Origin: Paraphysomonas bandaiensis | Taxonomy: Eukaryota > Chrysophyceae | DNA: 64,000 nt | Assembly (NCBI GenBank): GCA_965644295.1 | Contig: CBFFRP010000263.1 | Span: 248,001-312,000, forward strand | Direction: 5' to 3' | Shown here: piece after piece, positions 1-9,907 of the stretch | How the letters are laid out: each line of letters opens with the position of its first letter | Numbering within the stretch: the stretch's first letter is position 1 | Position numbers and translations under genes: made by a program | Notes under the pieces: model-generated | Database searches by the model: none | What the model saw: the letters and a program-made list of their open reading frames with translations, nothing else | Told to the model about the DNA's origin: nothing

Positions 1-449
1 CTGGATATGAGAACTGGACAAGTGGTGGCCAAATACATCTCACCCAACGGATGTGGTAGCATGAGCCCTTTTTATAGACCCACCTTCTGTTCCAGTGATA
101 CGGTATGATTTATAGGGTACCAACCTACTTCTGTTAAGAATTGTATGCCCAGGGTGTGGTAGCTGGGGCTGCCAATGGGAGCGTCTCACTTTGGCCAACG
201 CATTCCGGTAGAAACCCCACTACTCTAGAGCTATCGCACTATGCTGATGGCAACCACAACTCCTTCATGGAACATATATCGAAGTTAGAAGTAACGCGCT
301 GTGGATACGATAGATTTACTGGAGTAGTCAGTGCATTGACAAGTGATGGCGTTGCATTATGGAGCACTAATAGACACCAGAGTCCCCATGTTGTTGACGA
401 CCCTAAAAGTTGCGAATTTCAACCTCTAGGCAGTAGTGTTACCACATAG
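1..449 (+). CDS. WD40-repeat protein, 3' end (partial)
   Basis: This is the C-terminal end of a WD40-type beta-propeller protein whose start lies left of the window. Codons run open from base 1 (LDMRTGQVVAKY), a canonical GT–AG intron of 50 nt spans about 103–152, and the second exon continues in phase with GVVAGAANGSVSLW, a typical WD-blade ending (small residues, then G-S-V-S-L-W). A second blade-like stretch (ALTSDGVALWST) follows, and the stop codon ends at 449. WD40 proteins are scaffolds for protein complexes, but too little is visible to name the family. It is the left neighbour, in convergent orientation, of ALG11. The intron is well supported because both splice sites match and the frame is kept. 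Confidence 0.7.
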
Positions 450-1446
450 TCGTGTCTTCTGCTTTGATAATAGTTCCATGTTTCATTCTTGTTGTTATGA
501 GTCATAATATATATTCATTATATTGCCTTAAACTGAATTCTCCTGAAATACACCCCACCATGGTAGCACTGGTGTGAAAATATTCATTGCCGTGCGTCCT
601 ACTAGCAGAAGATAGATTTCAACAGTATTGACTAATGACCATTTTCAGATGATTAAGATCGTTGTAAGAGAAGTTTAAGTTAGTCAAACTAGTCATGAGA
701 AAACTATTACCGGGGTTAAGAGAAGTGTGTCAACCAGAGTTGAGGAGCAGCAGAAGAAGCGACCCCGAAGAGGTTAAAGGTGTGTTTTAGTGGGTGAGAA
801 TCCCACATAACTATATATCTAGTTGACTGCTAGTTATATATGTATCTTGATAAGATTTCACATCTATTTTACCTATGAGACTAGTTTATAGCATGAAGAT
901 CACTGTACTCATTGTTGTTTTCGTATCACTGCATTCTACATTGAGTGGGAGTATTAGAATATGGACTGTATCCTAGTATATTCAATGTGGTACTTGAAGA
1001 CAATGTACGAGAATACAGTGAAGTATGGTGATGTGTAGATGCTGTTATGATATTGAGAAAACTGAAATAGTTTGCTCTTTCAAGATATGTTTAGTAGCGA
1101 AAGGTCTACAGAAGTAGTGATTTATGCATGGCACAAAACGAGCTTGTGTTGTTTAACACAATTTGTGTAAACGATATTAATAAATCTATCTAGTCTAACA
1201 ACTTAATCTCTCTTTGATCTAAGTAAAATGAGCATTTCCCAACACAGAACACAGAACAACAGGAAAAAGTGCGAGTCCGAGTTCGTTGAGGGTGGGAGGA
1301 GTTGGTGGGCTATTCTCGTGTGATTGTATACTGTTTATACTGTTGCTATAAGGTGTAGTGTCCAGGTGGTGATGTGAATGTTGTATTGAATCAACAATAT
1401 AAGTCAATAACTATGCACTGACAAGTGAAACTTCGTATTATATTTT
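450..1446. other. Intergenic, AT-rich, no gene seen
   Basis: About 1 kb lies between two convergent genes. Only short random open frames occur. It presumably holds both 3' untranslated regions. No tRNA-like fold or long repeat was noticed. Confidence 0.5.
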
Positions 1447-3314
1447 CTAAGATCTTAAAAATTGTCCCAAGTGATGAACGATGCTGTGTCCAAAATTCTC
1501 ATCTGAATACCTATCAGTCGATTTTCGACCATGTAATCTAATATCCATAGCATCTTCCGGGCTATTTTGTTCTAAATTCAATGCCTTGGCTATACATTCG
1601 GCGTACTCACCCTCATCAGTGGCTAAAAATCCTGTTTTATGGCCTTCAAAGGGCTGAATAATATCCATAGCTGGCCCGCCAGAATTATGTGCAACAACCA
1701 ACATTCCGGCTGCCATCATTTCCACCACAGATATTCCAAAATGTTCGTTCCACATGGTGTGCAATCCAATTGAAGATTCACTAAGGTATGCTTCAAGCCT
1801 GCATACATCATTTATTTTCATCATGTACGCAAAACTGTACAAGGCCACCATACCTTTCAAACGGCGCATTCACTACAAAATCTACACTGTCAGTTATTCC
1901 TAATGAAGAAGCATTTTTACGTAATGTTGAAAGAATATTTTCGTCGGCTTCATTTCGACAACTTCCCAGCAACACAAGTCTCACGTCTTTGTATCTGCAC
2001 GGCTTCACATAAAGAAATAATCTCAATACTACGGACACGCACACCTTCCCGCAGAATCATCAGATAAAAGCCGGTGAAATGCCCTGTGAAAAATATAACG
2101 ACATGCGACACTAAGCAATATACGGGCACCTGAGCTGTAAGTGGTGATCTTTCTCGGGTCTAAACTGACCAACTGATAAAATCACACGATTTCTACATGA
2201 GAAGGAAATCACTTATGACCAAGACCATTCTAATATACGCCACCTTCGTTTCCCAAGTGATATACTCTTCAAGTGAGTAGTATTACATGGGGGAAACAAT
2301 TTAATGAGTCGACCCGAACTGTATCTTTTGGTGTCAGAGTTTAATGCACCACGCCACATGTCTTTCATATGCATCTCTGTCCAAGAGCTGTTAACAAAGG
2401 CCATGTCGACACAATAACCTGTCAGTCCAAAAGCCCACCCAATAAAACGGTAGTACAAAAGTTTTATAGAGGACACTGAAGCACTGGATGCAATCCTCTG
2501 GTCGTTGTTATAGGACGGCCTCATTTCCCGCACCCTCTTGAGCATATCCTAAATCCATCACGTATTGAATAAACGTGGAAAAACAGCACACATAACTATA
2601 TACTACACACCGAGCTGATAATGGGGTAATGCACATATGCCACGACTCGACATCCACACAGTTTAGCAAGCGGGTACATGAATGGTGCCCCAGTGGTATC
2701 AATAAATGTGTCGGGTAGACACTTCGACAAACATATGGCGCCCAGTCCCACAGTTGCGACCATCTGAAAAAGCATAGTAAAAAAAGGATACCTGCGATTT
2801 AATATTATTCGGATATGACAAAGGACGGTATCCCCATACCTGGAGCCATCAAGCAATGAGCAGAAAGGGACTTTGATAATCGTTATTCGAGACTGTTCTT
2901 CACTAGGAATCGATATGTGAAACTTGTGCTGTATATATACATAAGATACATACGGGACAAGTGAATGTATAATCTACACACCATGACGTTACTAAGTATA
3001 ACCTCTCTTGACTTACAGGCATCTGTACTGTATATAACTATACGTACAGTCTCTGCCAGATCTTTATCTTTTAAGATAGCAGCTATCATCATCCATAGAA
3101 CCCTTTCACCTCCCCCTCCTTGATCACTGTATACAATATCATATAGCTTGTATGGGTTATGGTATAGTTACCAGTAGGGATGAAAAAATGCCAATAAATT
3201 TGTCCGTTGAGATTGATGTGTTTGTTTGCATATATATCTCCATATATAACATGATGCTTTAAAGGATAGATATAATGCAAGGAATATGATAGTGATGATG
3301 ATTGATGTATACAT
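1447..3314 (-). CDS. ALG11: ALG11-type alpha-1,2-mannosyltransferase (GT4)
   Basis: This gene encodes the ER enzyme that adds the fourth and fifth mannoses (alpha-1,2) from GDP-mannose to the dolichol-linked N-glycan precursor on the cytosolic face. The start ATG is 3314–3312, with an in-frame stop upstream. The N-terminus is a hydrophobic anchor (IIITIIFLALYLSF). Exons join by short GT–AG introns (first about 3171–3127) to give the family landmarks in order: AFFHPYCDQGGGGERVLW, VAYVHYPIIS, FVNSSWT, a PPC motif, ILSVGQFRPEKDHHLQLR, LVLLGSCRNEADE, and finally GLHTMWNEHFGISVVEMM with AHNSGGP, the nucleotide-sugar site. About nine exons are needed. One intron of 48 nt after LLDGSR is in frame and could be missed. 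The donor near 2220 is ambiguous. No break or missing motif was seen. The identification rests on many ALG11-specific motifs. Confidence 0.93.
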
Positions 3315-3778
3315 GATGGTTCAGTGGGATATATATGAGAGTTAGATTGATATGATGAACAGGCCTGCCTTGCTATCTATAGCAGGAGTGTGTATGCACT
3401 CCCACGTGTAGGTCGTTGAGGAGATTTATACGGTCATGTACATAAAAACAGGGTTTTTAAATATGGTTTTGAGAAAATACGGTGTTTTTGTATGTGTAGT
3501 CCATACAATTATTTATTCTACAGAGTATACATACTGTATGTCATACAGCAGGTTGACATTTTCCTGTCACGAAAACACACAAAACCCGGGATTTTTATAA
3601 TGTGGTTCGCAGAAAATCGCGAATATATAGGGCTGGACAGATAGTCGATATCACTCACTGCATACCAACCCTTAACAACACTATTCCATGACAATATCTA
3701 CCTAACCCTCCCTATACATTCATCTCAACACACTCCATTACATCCCTATACATCCCTATATATCCCTATATATCCCTA
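3315..3778. promoter_or_regulatory. Divergent spacer between ALG11 and GT17 genes
   Basis: This 464-bp spacer separates two divergently transcribed glycosyltransferase genes, so it probably holds both promoters. Just before the GT17 start, a short imperfect tandem of CATCCCTATA-like units runs from about 3741 to 3779. Similar TATCCCTATA words recur at about 26500, upstream of another gene. Whether these are promoter elements or simple repeats cannot be told from the sequence alone. Confidence 0.35.
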
Positions 3779-5716
3779 ATGCTATTAATCAATCTTATCA
3801 TTCATCTTACGTGTTTATCTATATGTTCTAGTGCTAATAGCAGTGTGGATGTTCATGTCGTCTATATATCATCATTTACTTCAACTAATCACAAAGATAT
3901 TCAAAATACTTTACTACTCTTCCGATCTATAAGATTATTTGGTAATGCACTTACTAATGTATCATTACACGCATGTTATGATACTGGAGATATTCATAGG
4001 AATGAATTTGATGCAATTGGCGCATCTTTACTAGAATTTGATTATAGTTCAGACTGTTGGAATCACTCTAAATGTCGAAACTTATTTTGTGCATCTCAAG
4101 TAGCACACGAATTATACAAACGGCAGTTATATAATATACTTGTAGTGTATGTTTCCAACAGCTTTTATGTTAGTGGCGATATAACAACACCGCTGAATTA
4201 TAGGAAAAGTATTGGGCAGCATATTGGTTGTATGCCTTCTTTTGGTGCAGATGCTAGTCTAGGTGGTTGCGAAATGGATTTTTTCTTTCTTCACTCGTCT
4301 CTTGGAACACCAGTTCATATGTACTTAAAATTTGCCAACCGTGATTATAACGCTACACCGGCTTTACTTTTACAACATGCCGCCAGTCTTTTCAGCTCTT
4401 CCATTCACTTCATCCGCAATGACATCAGCGTTGTGCGTTCATCTGCGATATATTACCATGATGTATCCTTGATTCCTCAGTTGATAGAATTTGATGGTAG
4501 ACATCACCAGATAAGTATAAGCCAGTCAGCTAGACCTGGGCTTAATGGAGGCGCTAATTCTGACTGTCACATTCACTTGTGTATTAATTTCCCTCAATTA
4601 AACACAGTGGATGTTATAACACACTTGCTACAGCCGGTATTTGAAAGTGATAATGTGGTGAGGCTTCTTGGTGGCTGTGATAGCTTTTCTGAACTTGCTG
4701 TTGATTTCATAAATCCTCTCGACACTAATTTTTTCATCGTGAAGAGGCGTGTATATGATACTTTTCTATTCAATGACGAACTATCTCTACTTGGCCTTCG
4801 GTTACAAGTTCTCGAGAATGTTGTGGATTACCACTTTGTTGTTGAGTGCAATGTAACTTTTACAGGCCAGCCCAAACCATTATATTTTATGGAAAATGCT
4901 AATCTCTTCGAGGCATACGCTTCCAAAATAGTTCATGTTGTCATTCCTGGTATGCCTTATCCACAACCTACAAAGCAACATGAAGTGTGGGAAAACGAGT
5001 TCTTCTCGAGGAACTATGTAATGACCGTCTTAGATTCACTTAGTGCTGTCACTGATAGTGATATTGTACTTGCCGCGGATGTAGATGAAATTCCTAATCC
5101 GGATATTTTTGTCGATTTACATGCAATCTATAATCATGAAAACTCACCCGAGGCCCGTCGTCCCTATAAACTTCACTTGGACAATTTTATATATAATTTT
5201 CGATGTTATGTCGGTGAAAGAATTCAGAATTCGCTCAGTGCGAGTACAATTAGTGTAGCAAAACAAATAGCAACAAGTGCTGGTAGCAACAATGCGATGC
5301 TCTCTATGCGATATTATCGACAGTATGAAGACTCTGCTCCCCATGAAACTGTCCTCTTTCCAGGAGGATGGCATATGTCATTCTTTCTTAGTATCGATAG
5401 GATAATACGAAAGCTAGAAAGTTATAGCCACCAGAACTTTCGCCCTTTATACGAAGTTAGCTTCACCAGCGAAGAACGAAGTTGTTCTGAGGATATATGT
5501 GATGTAGAAAATAGCAACGATCAGGTAAAGCAATTATCCCGAGAAAAAATTCGCAGCCGAGTGGCAGCGGGTGAACATATTGGGAATAAAGATCATTACC
5601 GTAAGTGTCGTGAACGACCATCGCGAACTGATCCGAAATGGCTGGAAAAGTCCAGACACTTACAGCGTTTGTGGGAGACTGTATATGCATCGAGTGATGA
5701 CACTATTTTGGATTAG
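3779..5716 (+). CDS. GT17-family glycosyltransferase with N-terminal extra domain
   Basis: This is a 645-aa single-exon protein. Residues 1–19 are a signal peptide or signal anchor. Residues about 325–600 match the GT17 family (beta-1,4-mannosyl-glycoprotein GlcNAc-transferase, MGAT3-type): RVYDTFLFNDELSLLGLR, then VVDYHFVVE, TFTGQPKPLYF, the DxD-containing ADVDEIPNP, and FPGGWHMSFF. In animals this family adds bisecting GlcNAc in the Golgi; in other eukaryotes the acceptor is often unknown. Residues about 24–300 form an additional region beginning VHVVYISSFTS with a run of charged and aromatic segments. Its start resembles a GT-A-like Rossmann strand, but I cannot assign it to a family. Several N-x-S/T sites are present. 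The gene is divergent from ALG11. The GT17 call is strong; the exact linkage made is inferred. Confidence 0.85.
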   Translation: MLLINLIIHLTCLSICSSANSSVDVHVVYISSFTSTNHKDIQNTLLLFRSIRLFGNALTNVSLHACYDTGDIHRNEFDAIGASLLEFDYSSDCWNHSKCRNLFCASQVAHELYKRQLYNILVVYVSNSFYVSGDITTPLNYRKSIGQHIGCMPSFGADASLGGCEMDFFFLHSSLGTPVHMYLKFANRDYNATPALLLQHAASLFSSSIHFIRNDISVVRSSAIYYHDVSLIPQLIEFDGRHHQISISQSARPGLNGGANSDCHIHLCINFPQLNTVDVITHLLQPVFESDNVVRLLGGCDSFSELAVDFINPLDTNFFIVKRRVYDTFLFNDELSLLGLRLQVLENVVDYHFVVECNVTFTGQPKPLYFMENANLFEAYASKIVHVVIPGMPYPQPTKQHEVWENEFFSRNYVMTVLDSLSAVTDSDIVLAADVDEIPNPDIFVDLHAIYNHENSPEARRPYKLHLDNFIYNFRCYVGERIQNSLSASTISVAKQIATSAGSNNAMLSMRYYRQYEDSAPHETVLFPGGWHMSFFLSIDRIIRKLESYSHQNFRPLYEVSFTSEERSCSEDICDVENSNDQVKQLSREKIRSRVAAGEHIGNKDHYRKCRERPSRTDPKWLEKSRHLQRLWETVYASSDDTILD

Positions 5717-5970
5717 TTTCATTATTCCAACAGTAATATATGTAATTACTTTACAGGGCATGAAATATATTGAAAAACGCTATATTTCTGCTATCTTTTT
5801 AATCAATTAATATATGTATAATAATGTTCTTACCGAATTTTCTTTGGAGAGGCAATAATGTAGTTCTGTTGTGATGACGATTTTGTTGCAGAATAACGAT
5901 AATCAATATCAACACTATGTGTACAGATAGTTATGTACTTATTGAAAGTCTTATTATTAGATATATATAA

Positions 5971-6032
5971 GCGTTAAAAACCTGCACCAATTTAGTAGCT
6001 AGATGAATGCTAGTCAAAGTAGTTAGACTTCT
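5971..6032 (+). repeat. Left arm of 62-bp inverted-repeat pair
   Basis: This 62-bp sequence starts GCGTTAAAAACCTGCACC. Its reverse complement recurs at 9601–9662 with only two differences. The arms lie 3.6 kb apart in inverted orientation, so they could be terminal repeats of a larger mobile element or two opposed copies of a small repeat. No clear target-site duplication is visible outside the arms. Confidence 0.8.
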
Positions 6033-6189
6033 ATCTGAATTGGGCTCAACAGAACGCTCATATTAACACCAAGCAAATAATATTATACAAACATTCAACT
6101 ACAATAATCGGTTCAACTGGGAACACTCTTCTGGCATATATATGTATTTTCATTATATTATAGAGAAACTACTGTGATGAGCCAACTAT

Positions 6190-6412
6190 GTTGAGTTTTG
6201 CTGTTTGAGCAATTAAAAGCTGTAATTCTAAGATATTGGAATTATGACGGTTACTGGAGAATACAGTAGTGATGAGCTGTATTATGAGAAGTGATATCAT
6301 GACGATGTAAGATCGTACTAGAAATGAGTGGTAGTAGAGATAACGTGATATATTGCTTATTATATTTATTATAATCTTCTCTCATCTTAACTTGATTCAT
6401 GAGTGAATACTC
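6190..6412 (+). repeat. Truncated copy of the 7882–8220 inverted-repeat element
   Basis: From GTTGAGTTTTGCTG onward, about 220 bp are nearly identical to 7882–8104, with a small indel near GACGGTTACTGG. The similarity stops at GAATAC-TCG, so the right third of the element, including the right terminal repeat, is missing here. Confidence 0.85.
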
Positions 6413-6942
6413 GTCCAGTTATCTTAGTAATCATCCAATTGTGTCATAACTTGACATGGTAGCGGATGGTAGTTGGAAGCAACTGCTGAAGTGTGACCAT
6501 TGGAATGTACTGGACAGAGAAGCAGGAGTGATACTGCTGTGTACAGTAGAAACATACAGTATATAGGATATAAAACCAGTATTATTTATGAAAATCGGGG
6601 TTTTCATACGAACATGACAGAAAAAGTAGACTGGAAATGATGACTGCTATTGTTATGTACTGTAGCTATGTTGTAGTGGTTGATGCCTGTATGAACCCTC
6701 TGAATGAAGAGTCCCGCATAATTATCAGAATGATGTCTACCCATGTGCAGAGTGTGAGCACAGCAATGTGTCTGATTGTGTGGATGGGGGTGCAGTGCTA
6801 TCGATGGGGGTGTGAGGGATGAGGAGTCGTGAGAGATAGATGGAGTTTTATCGATGATGAGCTTGTCAAGAGTGACCCACTGGTTCGAGCTGTTGCAGAG
6901 TTCGTCGGCCATCGTATAGTCGATATAGACGTGTATAACCGC

Positions 6943-7257
6943 CGGCTGTACTAAAAACCTCGTTCTTGTGTCGACAAGAGAGGTGGATCGTCATCTACGC
7001 TGGCTTCGTGGGGAGCGCCCAATAAGTCTATACGGCGGATGAGATTCCAGGGAAGAGAATGTTCCTTCGTACTTTGCCAGAGAGTAGTGCGGGTGCTGTA
7101 TCTAGTGAGACGGCTGTACTATAAAAACCTCGTTTTTGTGATGAAAAAGGGGTGGATCTTCATCTACACGCCTGCTTCGGGTGGTGCGCCCAATAAGTCT
7201 ATACGGCGGATGAGATTCCAGGGAAGAGAATGTCCCTTCGTACTTTGCCTAGTGATA
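6943..7257 (+). repeat. Tandem duplication, period 168 bp
   Basis: Two units begin at CGGCTGTACTA (6943 and 7111). Both contain CCCAATAAGTCTATACGGCG and GAGATTCCAGGGAAGAGAATG with scattered differences. In each unit the same reading frame (YTADEIPGKRM, then LRTLP) is open downstream of the AATAAG, and the second unit continues open to a stop at 7434–7436. This may be a duplicated exon of a decayed gene: GCT/GTACTA could act as a donor and CAATAAG as an acceptor, the same unusual acceptor word used in the gene at 9908–11902. The exon reading is speculative. Confidence 0.7.
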
Positions 7258-7881
7258 CTGTGTATACGAAGTCTAGTGAGATCAGTGCGAATCGTGTCTG
7301 TGAGACTGTACCTGCTGAGTCTAGGGAGACTTGTGTGGTAAGCGTACGGGTGTTGACTAGTGTGTCCACCCTGGGTGAGGTAAACCTTTATGATGAGGAG
7401 ATTGTCAATCTGTGTGATGACAGTGACTGTATCTAATAACTAACATAATATGTCTAATTATAGAGAGACCAAGGCATAATATATGAAAAGTTTGTTAATT
7501 GCCTTGATTTGCTTCAGTGTGTAAGTAGCAGGCTGTGTCTGCTGGCATGCAGGAACTGGTGTGGCTTCGGGGGGTGTTGATCGAACTGGACTTCGATTGT
7601 ACGAACCCACTCCATTCTTCCTGACAGCCAGGGTGCTCGCGACTTAGCGTTGAAGTTGAATGATGTGGTGTGATTGATCTCAGCGACGAGGATAGGAAAT
7701 CATACGTGCTAATTATCAGAGACAGAAGATCATTCAGATGTGTTGTCTATGGTGAGGCTTGCTGAAACGTCGGAGTCATACGTCCACCGATTTGTCCTCT
7801 GAGGTTTTTGGTGGTAACGTATCCGTCAGTTATGTCTCGTGATATGAAAAATCAATGTACAGCTTTGAATTGAGAGGGAGT

Positions 7882-8220
7882 GTTGAGTTTTGCTGTTGGA
7901 GCAATTAAAAGCTGTAATTCTAAGATATTGGAATTATGACGGTTTTACTGGAGAATACAGTAGTGATGAGCTGTATTATGAGAAGTGATATCATGACGAT
8001 GTAAGATCGTACTAGAAATGAGTGGTAGTAGAGATAACGTGATATATTGCTTATTATATTTATTATAATCTTCTCTCATCTTAACTTGATTCATGAGTGA
8101 ATACACGGGCGGATACGCAACCACCAAGACCTCATGAGCTGTACATTGAATCTTCACATCGCAAGACATAACTGATGGGTAGAATTACAGCTTTTAATTG
8201 CTCCAACAGCAAAACTCAAC
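7882..8220. mobile_element. MITE-like element with 40-bp perfect terminal inverted repeats
   Basis: The first 40 bp (7882–7921, starting GTTGAGTTTTGCTGTTGG) are the exact reverse complement of the last 40 bp (8181–8220). Total length is 339 bp and there is no convincing open frame, which is the form of a miniature inverted-repeat transposable element. A second, right-truncated copy lies at 6190–6412 and a diverged piece at about 8811–8880. No target-site duplication could be recognised at the edges, so the superfamily is open. Confidence 0.8.
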
Positions 8221-8726
8221 AAACTATGAGAAGCAGACCATCAAACACTCCATGTTGTATTCCATCCTTCGTCTGATTTGAAAGATCATTTTGATCTCAG
8301 TGCAAGCAATCTGCTTTCATATCCATAACAACGTCGCAATAACTTTAAGTGCCATATCTGATTCTACAGGTAGAATGGAGCAATGGCGTCTACTTCTTTC
8401 AGGTGTTGGGTCATGTCGTGCTGATCAGGATATATTTTGTGCCTTGTATTATACACACAGCTCTCAAATCAGGTGTACTAGCAGAGGTTTAAAGTGTTGT
8501 ATATAAATGTGGTGATGCTGCTAATTAAGCAATAAGAAGCCTCGTGCGACTACAACTTTTACATTCCTCGTCGCACTTAACTACGAATTTCAACACCTCG
8601 CAGTTGCTATTTCTCGCAGTAATACATATCCTTCTGTGGTAGGAATGCATTTATTTGTTATAGCTATTATATATATAAATTTGGGAATTTTATGTTTTGA
8701 GTTGATCTAGTGCAATTGCTATTCAC

Positions 8727-8742
8727 AAACCCTAACCCTAAT
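8727..8742 (+). repeat. Short interstitial telomere-like word
   Basis: AAACCCTAACCCTAA contains two units of CCCTAA, the complement of the widespread TTAGGG telomere repeat. With only two units it may be chance. Confidence 0.3.
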
Positions 8743-8810
8743 CAAATAGTGTGACTAGTTATGTCAATCAATGTGACTAGGTTGAAATATATCCCCCTTG
8801 ACATTTTAAG

Positions 8811-8880
8811 CAATTAAGAGCTGAATTATGATTTCTTGAATTGTAACCGTTACTTGAATAACACAGTAGCTACTAGCTAC
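8811..8880 (+). repeat. Diverged copy of the 7882 element's left end
   Basis: AAGCAATTAAGAGCTG and then AACCGTTACTTGAATAACACAGTAG parallel the words AGCAATTAAAAGCTG and GACGGTTACTGGAGAATACAGTAG of the copies at 6190 and 7882. The spacing is conserved with about one quarter of bases changed. Confidence 0.5.
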
Positions 8881-9232
8881 TAGTGACTACTTGCCATGGA
8901 CACCGTTCCCTAGTCATTCCTATATTATTTATTTTCTTCTGCAGGCGTTGTATACGCAATAAGAAGTGTGATATTTGATGCGCAATATATATGTATTGTA
9001 ATACCCTGGTATCACAGTAGTTTAGAATTCATTTGCACATATGACTAACGTATTTCTTTATCAATATTTAAATAGAGCGAAATCATATTAGCACATTTCT
9101 ATTAGAATTCTGGGGGTGTTGAAATGTATGCTATGAGTACTTCTTGACAGATCTGCCTAGCTGCCTAATAATATTAGTGATACTTGTGACCTCAACAAAG
9201 TCGGACTCGCACCTTTTCGTGGTTCTCTGGGA

Positions 9233-9378
9233 GATAAGTACCGGAGAGATTCTCTCTCTGGGAAACTAACGTAAGCCGCAAACATAGTCAGCAGATATTC
9301 TTCTACCCACGCATAGCCGAATGCTTGTGTGGTACAAGGGACACCAATAAGTGTTACTTGTGTAGACGTCTTTGGGCC
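9233..9378 (+). repeat. Dispersed repeat, copy 1
   Basis: This shares ordered words with 61576–61662 in the same orientation: GATAAGT-x-CCGGAGAGA, TAACGTAAG-x-CGCAA (TGCAA in the other copy), CCGAATGCTTGTGT and TGTAGACGTCTTTGGGCC. This copy is about 60 bp longer, with extra bases in the middle. It is a dispersed repeat of unknown type. Confidence 0.65.
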
Positions 9379-9600
9379 CTGAAATATGAAAAAACAAATA
9401 AATAGGCATTCGGGACAGGGCCCACCTGAAGGGTAACCGGGGTATTGTTGGGCTGCCTGGTGAAGTCAAGCATCATCCGGGATGTTCACCTTAAGAACTC
9501 AGAACGGAAGTGGTTGCACCTTGGTGCTTGCGGCGACGCACAAGCAGCTTCCGTAGCGTTAAATAGTAGGATAAAAAAGTGTGTACTGATAGTTACAGGT

Positions 9601-9662
9601 AGAGGTCTAACTACTTTGACTAGCATTCATCTAGCTACTAAATTGGTGCAGGGTTTTAACGC
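9601..9662 (-). repeat. Right arm of 62-bp inverted-repeat pair
   Basis: This is the reverse complement of 5971–6032, with 60 of 62 bases matching. It ends in TTTTAACGC at its outer edge. Confidence 0.8.
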
Positions 9663-9907
9663 CTATTGCTAAATAAAAGACATTCAATATAGTAATATAA
9701 CATGTGAGGTATATAAAGTACACTTGCTAACAACATTGTGCAATTATTGGTAATCATGCCGCTATATACTAATTATTAAAGAAGTGCTATTATATATTCT
9801 CATGCAAGACTACGTCCAATGACGCAACAGCTAATATTGATCATACGGTTCATATTTCCTGTGGACTCGCCACATAACACAGCCGTATATCAACTACGCA
9901 ATATTCA

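Larger units (their letters stand above)
5717..9907. other. Repeat-rich intergenic region, 4.2 kb
   Basis: No confident gene was found here. It holds the repeats listed separately (inverted pair 5971/9662, two copies of an inverted-repeat element, a 168-bp tandem, a telomere-like word, a dispersed repeat). Possible gene remnants are a minus-strand frame from 6912 down to 6604 starting MADELCNSSNQWVTLDKLII, whose first 40 residues look protein-like, and a plus-strand Ser/Thr-rich frame ending at 7436. Neither can be tied to a family, and both sit among repeats, so I treat them as remnants or chance frames. Confidence 0.5.

Noticed and set aside
700-830. Possible tRNA or small structured RNA near GGTTAAAGG…GGGTGAGAATCCCAC
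   Set aside because: No cloverleaf can be drawn and there is no T-loop GTTCRA word; only a short local stem is visible.
8727-8742. Evidence for a chromosome-end fusion from the CCCTAACCCTAA word
   Set aside because: Only two units are present and there is no subtelomeric context; chance is sufficient.
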